A stretch of DNA of 64,000 nucleotides from an uncultured Gammaproteobacteria bacterium (GCA_947259975.1 CAMYOD010000065.1:1-64000); one strand, 5' to 3'. Positions 28,503 to 40,606 are shown, counted from the first letter of the stretch. The notes: generated by a model not told the origin, from the sequence alone. Translations and numbers: made by a program.

Positions 28503-29852
28503 ATGTCTCAAGCGGAAGCAATAGCCACGGCGGCGCAGGAAGCGCGGCTTAGCGAAATCGTCACGGACGCACTACAGGCGGCCCGTGCGCAGGGTGCCAG
28601 CGCCGCCGAGGCCGGTGTCAGCGCCAGCCAGGGCCTCTCGGTGACGGTGCGGCTGGGTGATGTGGAAACCGTCGAACACAATCGCGACAAGACTCTGGCC
28701 ATCACCGTCTATTTCGGTTCCCGCACGGGCTCGGCAAGCACATCGGATTTCAGTGCCGCGGCGATCGTGGATACCGCGCGTGCTGCGTGCACTATCGCCA
28801 AATATACCGCCGAGGATGATTGTGCCGGGCTCGCGCCGCGCGAACTCATGGCGCGTGAAATCCCCGAGCTGGCGCTTTGTCGGCCCTGGTCACTGGATAT
28901 GGAGCAGGCGATTACACTGGCCCGTGAGTGCGAGGATCACGCACGCCAGGCGGATGACCGTATCACCAACTCGGAAGGCGCCACGGTCTCGACGTCGGAA
29001 GGCCTCGAAGTGTACGGCAATAGCCACGACTTTTTGGGGGCGATCGCGACCACGCGCCACTATCTCGGTTGCAGTGTCATCGCGCAGGATGACGCGGGTA
29101 TGCAGCGTGATCACTGGTATTCCGTCGTCCGCGATGCGGGTGATCTGGAATCGGCCCAGGCGGTTGGGCAAAAGGCGGCGGCGCGGGCGCTGCGACGCCT
29201 CGGCGCGCGCCAAATCACCACCCGCGAAGCGCCGGTGCTCTACGAGGCGCCCATGGCGGCTAGCCTGCTCGGGCACTTTGTCAGCGCCGCGTCCGGCGCC
29301 AATCTTTACCGCAAGTCTTCATTTCTTCTCGACCAGATCGGCGAGCCGGTATTCTCAAGCGGCGTAAATATCTATGAGCGACCGCATTTGCGCGGCGCGC
29401 TGGGCAGTACACCGTTCGACAATGAAGGCGTGGCCACCCACGATCGTGACCTGGTCGTTGATGGTGTCCTGCAGGGTTACGTATTGGATTCCTATTCCGG
29501 CCGCAAGCTCAAGATGCAGACGACGGGGAATGCCGGCGGCGTGCATAATCTGATGATTACGCCCGGGGAGCAGGATCTGCCGGACTTGCTGGACGCCATG
29601 GGCGAGGGTTTGCTGGTCACCGAGTTGATCGGTTTCGGGGTCAACGGTCTGACCGGCGATTACTCCCGCGGTGCGGTGGGCTTCTGGGTGGAAAACGGCG
29701 AAATCCAGTATCCGGTCGATGAGATCACGGTCGCGGGCAACCTCAAGGACATGTACCGCGGGCTGCGCGCCGTGGGCGCGGATGTGGATACCCGGGGGAA
29801 TTTTCGCACCGGCTCCATACTTCTCGACCGTATGACCATCGCCGGCAAGTAG
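28503..29852 (+). CDS. pmbA: Metalloprotease subunit TldE (PmbA)
   Basis: 449 residues matching PmbA/TldE, the non-catalytic partner that lacks the HExxH of TldD. Recognisable parts are NRDKTLAITVYFG near the N-terminus, GALGSTPFDNEGVATHDRDL and the C-terminal FGVNGLTGDYSRGAVGFW. In many genomes pmbA is far from tldD. Here the two are adjacent and probably co-transcribed, so both subunits of the heterodimer would be made together. Confidence 0.96.
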   Translation: MSQAEAIATAAQEARLSEIVTDALQAARAQGASAAEAGVSASQGLSVTVRLGDVETVEHNRDKTLAITVYFGSRTGSASTSDFSAAAIVDTARAACTIAKYTAEDDCAGLAPRELMAREIPELALCRPWSLDMEQAITLARECEDHARQADDRITNSEGATVSTSEGLEVYGNSHDFLGAIATTRHYLGCSVIAQDDAGMQRDHWYSVVRDAGDLESAQAVGQKAAARALRRLGARQITTREAPVLYEAPMAASLLGHFVSAASGANLYRKSSFLLDQIGEPVFSSGVNIYERPHLRGALGSTPFDNEGVATHDRDLVVDGVLQGYVLDSYSGRKLKMQTTGNAGGVHNLMITPGEQDLPDLLDAMGEGLLVTELIGFGVNGLTGDYSRGAVGFWVENGEIQYPVDEITVAGNLKDMYRGLRAVGADVDTRGNFRTGSILLDRMTIAGK

Positions 29853-29993
29853 GGCCCTATGGGTCCGGTCCGTCCGGCCAGAGAATATCTTTATAAACTA
29901 ATGCGTTACGCCGGGGCAGGCACTATAATCCGCGCTTGATTTCCGGCGCCGCGCCCACATTTCTAAAGGGCGGGTTCGTATTGGAGCATCCAG

Positions 29994-30251
29994 ATGCCGA
30001 TTTATGAATATGAATGTGGTGCCTGCGGGCACCAGCTTGAGGCCATCCAGAAGCTGTCTGAGGGACCGCTGACGGATTGCCCGGCCTGTGGTAAGGCGGA
30101 ACTCAAGAAGATGCTCTCGCTGTCGGGCTTTCGTCTCAAAGGCACAGGCTGGTACGAGACGGACTTCAAGAGCGGGAGCGGCAAGTCCACAGCGTCAGCG
30201 GAGAAGCCTGCCAGCAAGAAGAAAGTCGGTTCCAAGGCCTCGGGTTCATGA
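29994..30251 (+). CDS. FmdB-type zinc-ribbon protein
   Basis: 85 residues. The first 40 form the FmdB zinc ribbon: MPIYEYECGACGH, then DCPACGK, giving two Cys pairs for one zinc. The C-terminal 35 residues are Lys/Ser-rich and disordered. The family is often annotated as regulatory but its role is unproven. It overlaps the next gene by four bases and lies directly before DUF502 and aspS, a conserved trio in this class. Confidence 0.92.
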   Translation: MPIYEYECGACGHQLEAIQKLSEGPLTDCPACGKAELKKMLSLSGFRLKGTGWYETDFKSGSGKSTASAEKPASKKKVGSKASGS

Positions 30252-30895
30252 TGTCGGCACTGCGCCGCTACCTGGTAGCGGGCCTCCTCGTATGGGTGCC
30301 GTTGGGTGTCACGGTGCTCATCATGAAGTTTCTTATCGATATCATGGATCGGTCTCTGGTGTTGCTGCCCAGGGCCTATCGCCCGGAGACCTTGCTGGGA
30401 TTTAATATTCCGGGGCTCGGCGCCGTTCTCACTTTCCTTATCGTGTTGATCACCGGCGTGATCGTCGCCAATCTGTTCGGGCGGCGACTGGTGCGGTTGT
30501 GGGAAGCCTTTCTGGCACGAATTCCCCTGGTGCGTTCTATTTATTCCGCGGTCAAGCAGGTCCTGGAGACCGTGTTTACGAGCGGTGGCCAGTCCTTTCG
30601 CAAGGTGGTGTTGATCGAATATCCGCGTCGCGACATCTGGACGCTGGCTTTTGTGACCGGCAATGGTCCCAACGGACTTGCGAAGAATGTCGACGATGAC
30701 CTGGTGAGCATTTTTGTGCCGACCACGCCCAACCCGACTTCGGGATTTTTTCTCATGGTGCCGCGCAGGGACGTGCAAGAACTGGACATCTCCGTCGAGG
30801 CGGGCGTCAAACTCATCGTGTCCGCCGGCGTGGTCTCACCAAAGGCGATCAAGTTGACGCCGTCATCAGACACCCCCGGCGCGGACGCGCGCTAA
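30248..30895 (+). CDS. DUF502 inner-membrane protein
   Basis: 215 residues with two N-terminal membrane segments (residues about 9-35 and 56-80, FLIVLITGVIVANLFG), then a soluble domain containing IPLVRSIYSAVKQVLETVF and a C-terminal FLMVPRRDVQELDISVEAG. This is the DUF502 pattern, found next to fmdB and aspS in many Proteobacteria. The function is unknown. It may start at either of two consecutive ATG codons (30,248 or 30,251). Confidence 0.9.
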   Translation: MMSALRRYLVAGLLVWVPLGVTVLIMKFLIDIMDRSLVLLPRAYRPETLLGFNIPGLGAVLTFLIVLITGVIVANLFGRRLVRLWEAFLARIPLVRSIYSAVKQVLETVFTSGGQSFRKVVLIEYPRRDIWTLAFVTGNGPNGLAKNVDDDLVSIFVPTTPNPTSGFFLMVPRRDVQELDISVEAGVKLIVSAGVVSPKAIKLTPSSDTPGADAR

Positions 30896-30937
30896 CAATC
30901 CTTTTGACCTCGTCCGTTGCGAGCCGGAACTAAAGAT

Positions 30938-32728
<1,791 letters not shown>

Positions 32729-32750
32729 ACGACGTCGGCGGCACAGACGT

Positions 32751-33200
32751 ATGCACAAAGCGCCGCCGTACAAGCGACCGGAATCCGTATTGGTCGTGCT
32801 ATACACGGATGACGGTCAGGTCCTGATGTTGCGCCGCCGCGAACCGGCTGATTTCTGGCAGTCGGTGACCGGCAGTCTGCGCTGGGACGAGACGCCGTCC
32901 GCGGCGGCGCGGCGCGAAGTGCGCGAAGAAACCGGACTGGGCGTTGATACTCTCACCGATTGGCAGACACAGTACCGCTATCCCATATTGCCGCAGTGGC
33001 GGTCCCGCTACGAACCGGGGATCGATACCAATATCGAACATGTTTTTTCATATCGATTGCCGGCAGGTCGCCCGATCGATCTCGACCCGAGCGAACATCT
33101 GGAGTACGGCTGGTTTGATTTCGCCGCCGCCCAGGCATGTGCATCGTCGTGGACAAACCGGGAGGTGATCGCACAGCTGCAGCAGCGCTGCCGCCGCTGA
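32751..33200 (+). CDS. nudB: Dihydroneopterin triphosphate pyrophosphatase (Nudix)
   Basis: 149 residues with a full Nudix box (GSLRWDETPSAAARREVREE, then TGL). N-terminal YKRPESVLVVLYTDDGQVLMLRR and the tryptophan-rich W..VTGSLRW pattern match NudB, which removes pyrophosphate from dihydroneopterin triphosphate in folate synthesis. The order aspS-nudB-yebC-ruvC is conserved in Gammaproteobacteria, which supports the call. Confidence 0.92.
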   Translation: MHKAPPYKRPESVLVVLYTDDGQVLMLRRREPADFWQSVTGSLRWDETPSAAARREVREETGLGVDTLTDWQTQYRYPILPQWRSRYEPGIDTNIEHVFSYRLPAGRPIDLDPSEHLEYGWFDFAAAQACASSWTNREVIAQLQQRCRR

Positions 33201-33227
33201 GGCGACGTGGGGAGCGGTGCGGGCGGT

Positions 33228-33256
33228 TTGGGTCAGACTCGGCGCGATGGTAGAAT
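33228..33256 (+). promoter_or_regulatory. Probable sigma-70 promoter for yebC-ruvCAB
   Basis: TTGGGT (33,228-33,233) and TAGAAT (33,251-33,256) are separated by 17 bases, about 70 bases before the yebC start. Four of six -35 bases and five of six -10 bases match consensus. Confidence 0.5.
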
Positions 33257-33327
33257 CACGCCGGTTGCCAGACCCCTGGTTAAATCCATAATACGTTGAA
33301 TTATATGCATTATTTTGCGAAGCACTG

Positions 33328-34077
33328 ATGGCCGGGCACAGCAAGTGGGCGAATATTCGCTTCCGCAAGGGCGCACAGGACGCCAAGCGCGGCAAGCTGT
33401 TCACGAAACTCATTCGCGAGATCACGGTCGCCGCGCGCATGGGCGGCGGTGATCCGGGCGCCAATCCGCGTTTACGCGCCGCGGTCGACAAGGCGCTCGC
33501 GAACAACATGTCCAAGGACAATATCGATCGCGCCATCAAGCGCGGCACCGGCGAACTCGAAGGCGTCAACTATGAGGAGGCGCTGTACGAGGGCTACGGG
33601 CCGGGGGGTGCAGCGATTCTGGTGGAATGCATGACCGATAATCGCAACCGCACCGTAAGCGAGGTGCGTCACGCCTTCACCAAGCACGGCGGTAACCTCG
33701 GCACCGACGGGTCCGTGGCCTATCTCTTCGAGAAGCATGGCGTAATCACTTTTCCACCGGGCAGCGACGAGGACGCGATCATGGAGGCCGCCATCGATGC
33801 CGGGGCGGATGATGTGGTCGCGGACGACGATGGGACGATTGAGGTTCTCACCACGCCGGGCGACCTGGAGACCGTACATGCAGCGCTCGTCGCGGCCGGG
33901 GCGTCGCCGGAACAAGCGGACATCATGCAGCGGGCGTCGAACGAAGCGCTGTTGAGCGGGACGGATGCGGAAAAAATGCTGAAACTGCTCGAGGCGCTCG
34001 AGGATCTCGACGACGTGCAGAATGTCTTTACCAACGCCGATTTTCCCGAGGAGCTCGCGCAGCAGGCGGCGGGCTGA
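33328..34077 (+). CDS. yebC: YebC/PmpR family protein
   Basis: 249 residues with the family N-terminus [20 protein letters not shown] and the acidic three-domain structure of YebC. Members have been described as DNA-binding regulators, and more recently some as translation factors that help ribosomes through proline stretches. It is immediately upstream of ruvC, the classic gammaproteobacterial context. Confidence 0.95.
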   Translation: MAGHSKWANIRFRKGAQDAKRGKLFTKLIREITVAARMGGGDPGANPRLRAAVDKALANNMSKDNIDRAIKRGTGELEGVNYEEALYEGYGPGGAAILVECMTDNRNRTVSEVRHAFTKHGGNLGTDGSVAYLFEKHGVITFPPGSDEDAIMEAAIDAGADDVVADDDGTIEVLTTPGDLETVHAALVAAGASPEQADIMQRASNEALLSGTDAEKMLKLLEALEDLDDVQNVFTNADFPEELAQQAAG

Positions 34078-34088
34078 CACGATACACC

Positions 34089-34619
34089 ATGACCCGACCT
34101 TCGATGCGCGTCCTCGGAATTGACCCCGGATCCCGCGTCACCGGATTCGGCGTCGTCGATTTTTCCGGCAATTCCCTGCGCTACGAAGCCAGCGGCTGCA
34201 TCAAGCCGTCTGTTGCTGCGCTGTCGGATCGCCTCAAGGAAATCTTCGAGGGTGTCCAGGAGATCATCACCTGCCATCAACCGGACGTGGTCGCCGTGGA
34301 ACAGGTGTTTATGGCGCGCAATGCGCAATCGGCCCTGGTGCTCGGTCATGCCCGCGGCGCGGTGCTGTGTGCCGCCGTGCAAGCAGGCCGGTCGGTCGCC
34401 GAATACAGCGCCTTGCAGATCAAACAGGCCGTGGTCGGGCGCGGTCACGCGGGGAAGGAGCAGGTGCAGCATATGATTGTCGCGCTGCTCGGGTTGGCCG
34501 CCACGCCACCGGCGGATGCCGCCGACGCGCTTGCCTGTGCGGTGTGCCACATCAATCATTATCAGGGCGGTGTCCGCCTGCAACGGGGCATTGCGGGCGC
34601 CAGCGGGGGGCACGCATGA
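34089..34619 (+). CDS. ruvC: Holliday-junction resolvase RuvC
   Basis: 176 residues. Acidic catalytic residues appear in GIDPGSRVTGFGVVD, VVAVEQVFMARN and the C-terminal PADAADALACAVCH. The QAVVGRGHAGKEQVQ loop is present. RuvC cuts four-way DNA junctions in complex with RuvAB. The true start may be the ATG at 34,104, which gives MRVLGIDPG. The stop overlaps the ruvA start. Confidence 0.96.
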   Translation: MTRPSMRVLGIDPGSRVTGFGVVDFSGNSLRYEASGCIKPSVAALSDRLKEIFEGVQEIITCHQPDVVAVEQVFMARNAQSALVLGHARGAVLCAAVQAGRSVAEYSALQIKQAVVGRGHAGKEQVQHMIVALLGLAATPPADAADALACAVCHINHYQGGVRLQRGIAGASGGHA

Positions 34620-35224
34620 TCGGTCGCCTGCGCGGCACCTTGCTGCATAAGCATCCACCGACGCTTGTCCTCGACGTGAGCGGTGTAGGGTATGAGGTGG
34701 AGGCCCCCATGACCACGTTTTATGACCTGCCCGACACCGGCACCGAGGTCACCTTGTTCACGCACCTCGTGGTGCGCGACGATGCGCATCTGTTGTACGG
34801 CTTCAGCCAGGAGGCGCAGCGCAATCTGTTTCGCAGTCTGCTCAAGGTTAACGGCGTAGGCCCACGGGTCGCCTTGGCGATCCTGTCCGGATTGACCTAT
34901 GACGAATTCATGGCCTGTGTCGCCAATGAAGACGTGGCGCGCATCACGCATGTGCCCGGTATCGGCAAGAAGACCGCTGAGCGCCTGATCATTGAAATGC
35001 GCGACAAGGTGATGATTGCGGAGCCGCAAACGGGTACCGCAACCGGCACGGCGCCCGGCGCAACGGGGGCGTCCGCGCTGGACCCGATCGGCGATGCCGT
35101 CAGTGCCTTGATCGCGCTGGGCTATAAACCGCAGGAGGCGAGTCGCGCGGTGCGCGGCGTGGACACCGCAGACCAGTCGAGCGAGGAGATCATTCGCCAG
35201 GCCCTGCGCGCCATGGCGGGATAG
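34616..35224 (+). CDS. ruvA: Holliday-junction branch-migration protein RuvA
   Basis: 202 residues. It starts [15 protein letters not shown], with two helix-hairpin-helix motifs ([15 protein letters not shown] and [16 protein letters not shown]). A flexible Ala/Gly/Thr-rich linker follows, then the C-terminal RuvB-binding domain ([16 protein letters not shown]). RuvA holds the junction in an open square form for RuvB. The ATG overlaps the ruvC stop, and ruvB begins five bases after ruvA. Confidence 0.96.
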   Translation: MIGRLRGTLLHKHPPTLVLDVSGVGYEVEAPMTTFYDLPDTGTEVTLFTHLVVRDDAHLLYGFSQEAQRNLFRSLLKVNGVGPRVALAILSGLTYDEFMACVANEDVARITHVPGIGKKTAERLIIEMRDKVMIAEPQTGTATGTAPGATGASALDPIGDAVSALIALGYKPQEASRAVRGVDTADQSSEEIIRQALRAMAG

Positions 35225-35228
35225 GTTT

Positions 35229-36272
35229 ATGATTGAAACGGATCGTCTGGTAAGTGCCACGAACCCGGAGACCTCCGAGGAAGAGCGGCTGGACCGCAGC
35301 CTGCGCCCTGAGCGGCTGGTGGATTTCGTGGGCCAGCCGCATATTCACGAGCAAATGGACATCTTCATTCGTGCGGCACGGGAACGCGGCGAGGCCCTGG
35401 ATCACGTTTTGCTTTTCGGGCCGCCAGGGCTGGGCAAAACCACCCTGGCGCATATCGTCGCCCGCGAAATGGGGGTGAATCTGCGGCATACCTCCGGGCC
35501 GGTCCTGGATCGTCCTGGCGATCTGGCCGCGCTGTTGACCAACCTCGAGCCCCGCGACGTATTGTTCGTTGACGAGATACACCGTATGAGCCCCATGGTG
35601 GAAGAGGTGTTGTATCCGGCGCTCGAGGATTATGAGCTCGATATTCTGATCGGCGAGGGCCCGGCGGCGCGCTCGATCAAGCTCAGCCTGCCACAGTTCA
35701 CCCTGGTGGGCGCGACGACCCGCGCCGGTCTGCTGACCTCCCCGTTGCGGGACCGTTTCGGCATCGTGCAGCGGCTCGAATTTTATTCGGCCACGGATCT
35801 GAGCAAAATCATTCAACGTTCCGCCGCGCTGCTGGAAATTCCCGCGGAAGCCGACGGCGTGGCCGCGATCGCGCGGCGCTCCCGCGGCACGCCGCGTATT
35901 GCCAACCGGCTGCTGCGGCGCGTGCGGGACTTTGCGCAGATTGAAGGCGATGGTCGGCTGACCGCGGACATCGCGGATCGTGCCCTGCGCATGCTCGATG
36001 TGGACGACCGGGGTTTCGATGCCCTGGATCGAAAAATGCTCCTGACCGTCATCGAGAAATTCGACGGCGGTCCGGTGGGTTTGGATAATCTGGCCGCCGC
36101 CCTGGGTGAAGAGCGCGGCACCATCGAGGATGTCCTCGAACCTTACCTCATTCAACAGGGGTTTTTGATGCGTACCCCTCGTGGCCGGGTCGCGACACGC
36201 AGCGCGTGGGAGCATTTTGGCCGCGAATTTCCTCATACGAAGGCGGATGTACAGGGCAAAATCTTCGACTAG
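35229..36272 (+). CDS. ruvB: Holliday-junction branch-migration helicase RuvB
   Basis: 347 residues. AAA+ motor with Walker [13 protein letters not shown], Walker [12 protein letters not shown], sensor 1 LVGATTRAG and the arginine-containing [14 protein letters not shown]. The winged-helix C-terminus ends after the [12 protein letters not shown] motif. It powers branch migration with RuvA and completes a ruvCAB operon. Confidence 0.97.
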   Translation: MIETDRLVSATNPETSEEERLDRSLRPERLVDFVGQPHIHEQMDIFIRAARERGEALDHVLLFGPPGLGKTTLAHIVAREMGVNLRHTSGPVLDRPGDLAALLTNLEPRDVLFVDEIHRMSPMVEEVLYPALEDYELDILIGEGPAARSIKLSLPQFTLVGATTRAGLLTSPLRDRFGIVQRLEFYSATDLSKIIQRSAALLEIPAEADGVAAIARRSRGTPRIANRLLRRVRDFAQIEGDGRLTADIADRALRMLDVDDRGFDALDRKMLLTVIEKFDGGPVGLDNLAAALGEERGTIEDVLEPYLIQQGFLMRTPRGRVATRSAWEHFGREFPHTKADVQGKIFD

Positions 36273-36359
36273 GGCTCGCCGCAGCGTAGCGACCGTCTGT
36301 GAGTATCGTTCGGTGTCCCGGCGGTCGATCACAAGATTCCATCTTTCCGGCCGTGTGAG

Positions 36360-36770
36360 ATGAGTTTGCCGTTCGCAATCGACATACGGGTATATTATGA
36401 AGATACCGACGCCGGTGGCGTTGTATACTATGCGAATTATTTGCGGTTCATGGAGCGGGCACGCACAGAATGGTTGCGCGCCCGGGGCATCGAGCTCGAT
36501 CGGGTTGCGGCGCAGCAAGGCGTGTTGTTTGCTGTCCGTTCGATCCAGGTGAATTATGTCAAGCCAGCGCGCCTGAACGATTCGCTTGCCGTGTCGGTGT
36601 CCCTCGAGAATTGTGGTCGTGCCAGTATGAGTTTGTACCAAGAAGTACGTAAAGCAGACATGTCAGTTTGTTCCGGCAATGTCGAAATCGTGTGTGTCGA
36701 TGCCGAGAATTTCAATCCACGCCGGATCCCACCGCACATTGTTACCGCGGTGAGTGAGTGGGCCGCGTGA
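36360..36770 (+). CDS. ybgC: Tol-Pal-associated acyl-CoA thioesterase YbgC
   Basis: 136 residues, hot-dog fold thioesterase. The catalytic signature is DTDAGGVVYYANYLRFMERA, with the active-site Asp. YbgC hydrolyses acyl-CoA (or acyl-ACP-linked) esters and is nearly always the first gene of the tol-pal operon, as here. The stop overlaps the tolQ start. Confidence 0.95.
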   Translation: MSLPFAIDIRVYYEDTDAGGVVYYANYLRFMERARTEWLRARGIELDRVAAQQGVLFAVRSIQVNYVKPARLNDSLAVSVSLENCGRASMSLYQEVRKADMSVCSGNVEIVCVDAENFNPRRIPPHIVTAVSEWAA

Positions 36771-37468
36771 TGGAGATTGCCGCTTCCCAAACCGGGCTCT
36801 CGATTTTTCATCTTGTTTCCCAGGCCAGTTTTCTGGTCCAGCTCGTGATGATGGTGCTGCTGCTCGCATCCGTCGTCTCCTGGTATATGATTTTCAACAA
36901 GTGGTTTTCGTTGCGCTCGGCGCATGCGGAAGCCGACGAGTTCGAAGATAGTTTCTGGGCCGGCGGGGATATGACCGCGCTGTTCAAGCGCAACGTAAAA
37001 GGTGGTCGTGAGCCCACCGGCATGAGCAGCGTTTTTGCGGCGGGTTATCGAGAGTTCACGCGCATCAGTCAGAATCCAACGATCGACCGCGGCGATGTGC
37101 TGGACGGCGTGCAACGCGCCATGCGGGTTGCGCTCAGTCGCGAAATCGAGGACCTGGAAACCCACCTGTCGTTTCTCGCCACGGTAGGTTCCACCAGCCC
37201 CTATGTGGGCTTGTTCGGTACCGTATGGGGTATCATGAATTCCTTTCGCGCCCTGGGTGCCATGCAACAGGCGACCATCGCCTCGGTGGCGCCGGGTATC
37301 GCCGAGGCGCTGATCGCCACCGCCATGGGCCTGTTCGCCGCGATCCCGGCGGTAATTGCCTATAACCGTTACTCGAACGACGCCGAGCGCCTGGTTACCC
37401 GCTATGAGACCTTCATGGAGGAATTCCTCAGTATCGTGAACCGGCAGGCGGATACAGGCAAATCGTGA
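36770..37468 (+). CDS. tolQ: Tol-Pal system proton-channel subunit TolQ
   Basis: 232 residues from the ATG that overlaps the ybgC stop. Three membrane helices: one near 21-43 (LVMMVLLLASVVSWYMIF) and two in the C-terminal half (STSPYVGLFGTVWGIMNSF; GIAEALIATAMGLFAAIPAV), the MotA/TolQ/ExbB core. TolQ5-TolR2 uses proton flow to energise TolA during outer-membrane constriction. Confidence 0.96.
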   Translation: MEIAASQTGLSIFHLVSQASFLVQLVMMVLLLASVVSWYMIFNKWFSLRSAHAEADEFEDSFWAGGDMTALFKRNVKGGREPTGMSSVFAAGYREFTRISQNPTIDRGDVLDGVQRAMRVALSREIEDLETHLSFLATVGSTSPYVGLFGTVWGIMNSFRALGAMQQATIASVAPGIAEALIATAMGLFAAIPAVIAYNRYSNDAERLVTRYETFMEEFLSIVNRQADTGKS

Positions 37469-37890
37469 CCCGGCTTTCCTACCGCAAGCGCAAACGGCTC
37501 ATGGGCGAGATCAACGTCGTGCCCTATATCGACGTGATGCTGGTCCTGCTTGTCATCTTCATGGTCACGGCGCCGTTGCTCACCGAGGGGGTGCATGTGG
37601 ATCTGGTGCAAGCTGCGGCAAAGACCCTGCCGCCGAAGGATCAGGAACCATTTGTCGTTACCGTGGACAAAGATGGCAGGTATTTCTTGAATGAGGGCAC
37701 CGAACCGGTCAGCGCCGAGGACATGCAGGTCCGCGCCGCAGCAGTGTATCGCCGACACGAAGGTAAGATTGATTTCCTGGTGCGCGGCGACCGGCAGACG
37801 GTTTACGAACATATCATCCAGGCCATGGTTAACCTGCAACAAGCCGGTGTGGCGAGTGTCGGTCTGGTGACCGAGCCCACCGAGCCCTGA
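37465..37890 (+). CDS. tolR: Tol-Pal system protein TolR
   Basis: 141 residues. It starts from a GTG overlapping the tolQ stop. One N-terminal membrane helix carries the essential proton-handling Asp (INVVPYIDVMLVLLVIFMVT). The periplasmic domain follows. TolR couples TolQ to TolA. tolA starts two bases downstream. Confidence 0.96.
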   Translation: MTRLSYRKRKRLMGEINVVPYIDVMLVLLVIFMVTAPLLTEGVHVDLVQAAAKTLPPKDQEPFVVTVDKDGRYFLNEGTEPVSAEDMQVRAAAVYRRHEGKIDFLVRGDRQTVYEHIIQAMVNLQQAGVASVGLVTEPTEP

Positions 37891-37891
37891 T

Positions 37892-38743
37892 ATGCCGCGT
37901 GGTCGCAGAAAGCCCCTGGGTCGGCGTGCAAAGGCGCTGCTCTACGCATTGGCGGTGCACGTCGTGGTGGCGGTAGTGTTGGTGACCAATTTCGACTGGC
38001 AGCGCCGGGTGCAGACCACGGGCGGCAAGCCGGTACCGAAGATTGTGCAGGCCAAGGCGGTTGATGCCCGGGCGGTGGAGAAAGAGCTGGCCCGCATCAA
38101 GGAGCAGGAGGCCCGCAAGCAGCGCGAGGAACTGGCGCAGAAGCAACGGGTCGAGAAGCTCGTGAAAGAGGCGGCCGCCGCGAAACAGAAGCGCCGGGCC
38201 GAAGAGCAACGCCTCGCCAAGTTAAAAAAGGATCAGGCCGCGGCAAAGAGAAAGGCCGCCGCGGCGGAGAAGAAACGCAAGCAGGAAGAGTCGCGCCTCG
38301 CAGCGGAGCGCAAAAAGCAGGCGGAGGCGAAGAAGCAAGCGGAGGCGGAACGCAAGCGCAAAGAGCAGGCCCGTCTGGCCGCGGAAAAGAAGCGCAAGGC
38401 GGCGGAAGAGGCGGCGTTGCGGGTACAAATGGAGCGTGAGCGTAATGAGCGGCGCGCGGCCGATCTGTTTGCAAACAAATATGCTGCCTTGATAAAGCAA
38501 AAGGTCGACCGCAACTGGAGTCGGCCGCCGGGGGCCGGGCTGGGACTGCAATGCACCCTGCGGGTGCGACTGACGCCGGGCGGCGAGGTGGTGGCGGTGC
38601 AAGTGAAGAAGAGCAGCGGCAATCCGGTGTTCGACCGTTCGGCACAAAATGCGGTATACAAGGCCACGCCGCTGCCGGTGCCGAACGAACCCGAACTCAT
38701 CGAGCATTTTCGTGAAATTGATTTTGAATTCCATCCGGTCTGA
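37892..38743 (+). CDS. tolA: Tol-Pal system protein TolA
   Basis: 283 residues in the three TolA domains: one N-terminal membrane helix (ALLYALAVHVVVAVVLV), a long helical domain of Lys/Ala/Glu repeats (about 55-195), and a C-terminal domain with VRLTPGGEVVAVQVKKSSG and FDRSAQNAVYKATPLPVP. TolA spans the periplasm to contact Pal and TolB. It is shorter than the E. coli protein (421) because of the shorter helical domain, as in many other genera. Confidence 0.94.
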   Translation: MPRGRRKPLGRRAKALLYALAVHVVVAVVLVTNFDWQRRVQTTGGKPVPKIVQAKAVDARAVEKELARIKEQEARKQREELAQKQRVEKLVKEAAAAKQKRRAEEQRLAKLKKDQAAAKRKAAAAEKKRKQEESRLAAERKKQAEAKKQAEAERKRKEQARLAAEKKRKAAEEAALRVQMERERNERRAADLFANKYAALIKQKVDRNWSRPPGAGLGLQCTLRVRLTPGGEVVAVQVKKSSGNPVFDRSAQNAVYKATPLPVPNEPELIEHFREIDFEFHPV

Positions 38744-38761
38744 GGCGTGAGTTACGAAGTT

Positions 38762-40066
38762 ATGCGAAGAACCCTAGCGAGTGTCCTGGCTGCCGTCGTT
38801 TTGGCAGCCTTCCAGTTTCCCGCCCATGCGGTCCTCACCATCGAAATTACCAAAGGTGTCGAGAGCGGCATCCCCGTCGCCGTTGTGCCCTTCAGCTGGC
38901 AGGGGTATCAGGCGCCGCCCCAGGACATCGCCGAGGTCATCCAGGCCGACCTGGTACGCAGCGGGCGCTTCGACGCGATTCCACCGGCGGATTTTCTGTC
39001 CCGGCCCCATAGCGACAAGGAGGTCAAATTCAAGGACTGGCGCCTGATCAAGGCCGAGGCCCTGGTGGTGGGCAGCGTGCGCGAACTGGGCGCCGATCGC
39101 TTCCAGGTACAGATGCAGTTGTTCGACGTCTTCAAGGGCACCCAGCTGGCGGGTTACCGCTACACGGTCGCGGGACGTCAGATGCGCAAGCTGGCGCACC
39201 AAATGGCCGATATCATCTATGAGAAGCTGACCGGACATCCGGGCGCCTTCGATACCCGTATCGCCTATGTGACCGTGGAAGGCGGAGCCAGCGGTCGCAA
39301 ATTTCTCCTGCGGGTCGCGGATTCCGACGGCTATGGGCCGCAGACCATTCTTGAGTCCTGGCAGCCGCTCATGTCGCCGTCCTGGTCCGCCGATGGCAAG
39401 CGTCTGGCCTACGTGTCCTTCGAAAATCGACGCTCCATGGTGTTTGTGCAGGATGTGGCGAGCGGCCGGCGCACCAAGGTGGCAAGCTTCGGCGGTATCA
39501 ACAGCGCTCCGGCCTGGTCGCCGGACGGCCGCGAGTTGGCGCTCGTGCTGTCGCGGGACGGCAATCCTGAGATTTACCGCATAAACCTTGCGACAAAGGC
39601 ATTGCGCCGCCTGACCCAGCACCATGCTATCGACACGGAGCCCACCTGGTCGCCCGACGGCAAGCACATCGTGTTTACCTCGGATCGCAGCGGCGGGCCG
39701 CAGCTGTACCGCATGAACGCCGATGGCAGCGGCGTCAAACGCCTGACCTTCGAGGGGGGTTATAACGCCGGCGCCAACTATGCCCATGATGGCAAGTCGG
39801 TGACCCTGGTAAGCCGCGAAAAGGGCGGCTACCGCATTGCGATCCTGGATCTGCGGAATCTCGCACTCCAGGTGCTTACCGACGCGAGGCTCGATGAGTC
39901 ACCCAGTTTTGCGCCGAATGGCCAGATGATACTCTATGCCACCGAGGAGCAGGGACGTGGCGTGCTAGTGGCTATCTCCTCGGATGGACGTGTGAGAAAC
40001 TTGCTCAAGTTTCAGCAAGGCGATGTGCGAGAACCGGCTTGGTCCCCCTATGGAACAAAACTTTAG
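38762..40066 (+). CDS. tolB: Tol-Pal system periplasmic protein TolB
   Basis: About 434 residues. The signal peptide ([22 protein letters not shown]) is best served by the ATG at 38,762. A GTG 15 bases earlier is also in frame. The N-terminal domain is followed by a six-bladed beta-propeller with repeated WSPDGK/WSADGK motifs. TolB binds Pal and is recycled by TolA. pal begins seven bases after it. Confidence 0.96.
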   Translation: MRRTLASVLAAVVLAAFQFPAHAVLTIEITKGVESGIPVAVVPFSWQGYQAPPQDIAEVIQADLVRSGRFDAIPPADFLSRPHSDKEVKFKDWRLIKAEALVVGSVRELGADRFQVQMQLFDVFKGTQLAGYRYTVAGRQMRKLAHQMADIIYEKLTGHPGAFDTRIAYVTVEGGASGRKFLLRVADSDGYGPQTILESWQPLMSPSWSADGKRLAYVSFENRRSMVFVQDVASGRRTKVASFGGINSAPAWSPDGRELALVLSRDGNPEIYRINLATKALRRLTQHHAIDTEPTWSPDGKHIVFTSDRSGGPQLYRMNADGSGVKRLTFEGGYNAGANYAHDGKSVTLVSREKGGYRIAILDLRNLALQVLTDARLDESPSFAPNGQMILYATEEQGRGVLVAISSDGRVRNLLKFQQGDVREPAWSPYGTKL

Positions 40067-40072
40067 GAGAAC

Positions 40073-40597
40073 ATGGTAATGACGAAATTTGCGACTTTTC
40101 TGACGATAGGCTTGCTGACGCTTGGACTGGCGGCCTGCGGTGGTGACAAGAAGTTAAAAGGCGAGGCCGGTGATGCAGGTGTGGGTTCGGACGTTACGAG
40201 TCGCGGCATCGGCGAAGGCGTCGGTCCAGGTGGTGAGGCGTTTGGCAGCGAAGCCGATTTGCGCGCACGACGCCGGGTGCATTTCGAGTTCGACAGCAGC
40301 GCACTTGATGCCGAAAGCCGTGCCGTCGCCGAGGCACACGCACGCTACCTTGTCGATAATCCAGACATTCGTGTCACCCTGGAGGGTCACGCCGATGAGC
40401 GTGGAACCCGCGAGTACAATCTCGCGCTCGGCGAAAGGCGCGCACGTTCAGTGGCGCAGGTCATGCAGGCGCTCGGCGTGTCGCGTGACCGGATCAATGA
40501 GGTTTCTTTTGGCGAGGAAAAGCCACTCGAACTGGGTCACGGTGAGGCCGCATGGAGCATGAATCGCCGTGTGGAAATCCTCTACGGTAGTTACTAA
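40073..40597 (+). CDS. pal: Peptidoglycan-associated lipoprotein Pal
   Basis: 174 residues. The lipobox LGLAAC places a lipidated Cys near residue 22. The OmpA-like peptidoglycan-binding domain (VHFEFDSSALDAESRAVAE; LEGHADERGTREYNLALGERR) is complete to the end. Pal is anchored in the outer membrane and captured by TolB/TolA. Start ATG at 40,073 or 40,079. Confidence 0.97.
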   Translation: MVMTKFATFLTIGLLTLGLAACGGDKKLKGEAGDAGVGSDVTSRGIGEGVGPGGEAFGSEADLRARRRVHFEFDSSALDAESRAVAEAHARYLVDNPDIRVTLEGHADERGTREYNLALGERRARSVAQVMQALGVSRDRINEVSFGEEKPLELGHGEAAWSMNRRVEILYGSY

Positions 40598-40606
40598 AGG
40601 GTCATA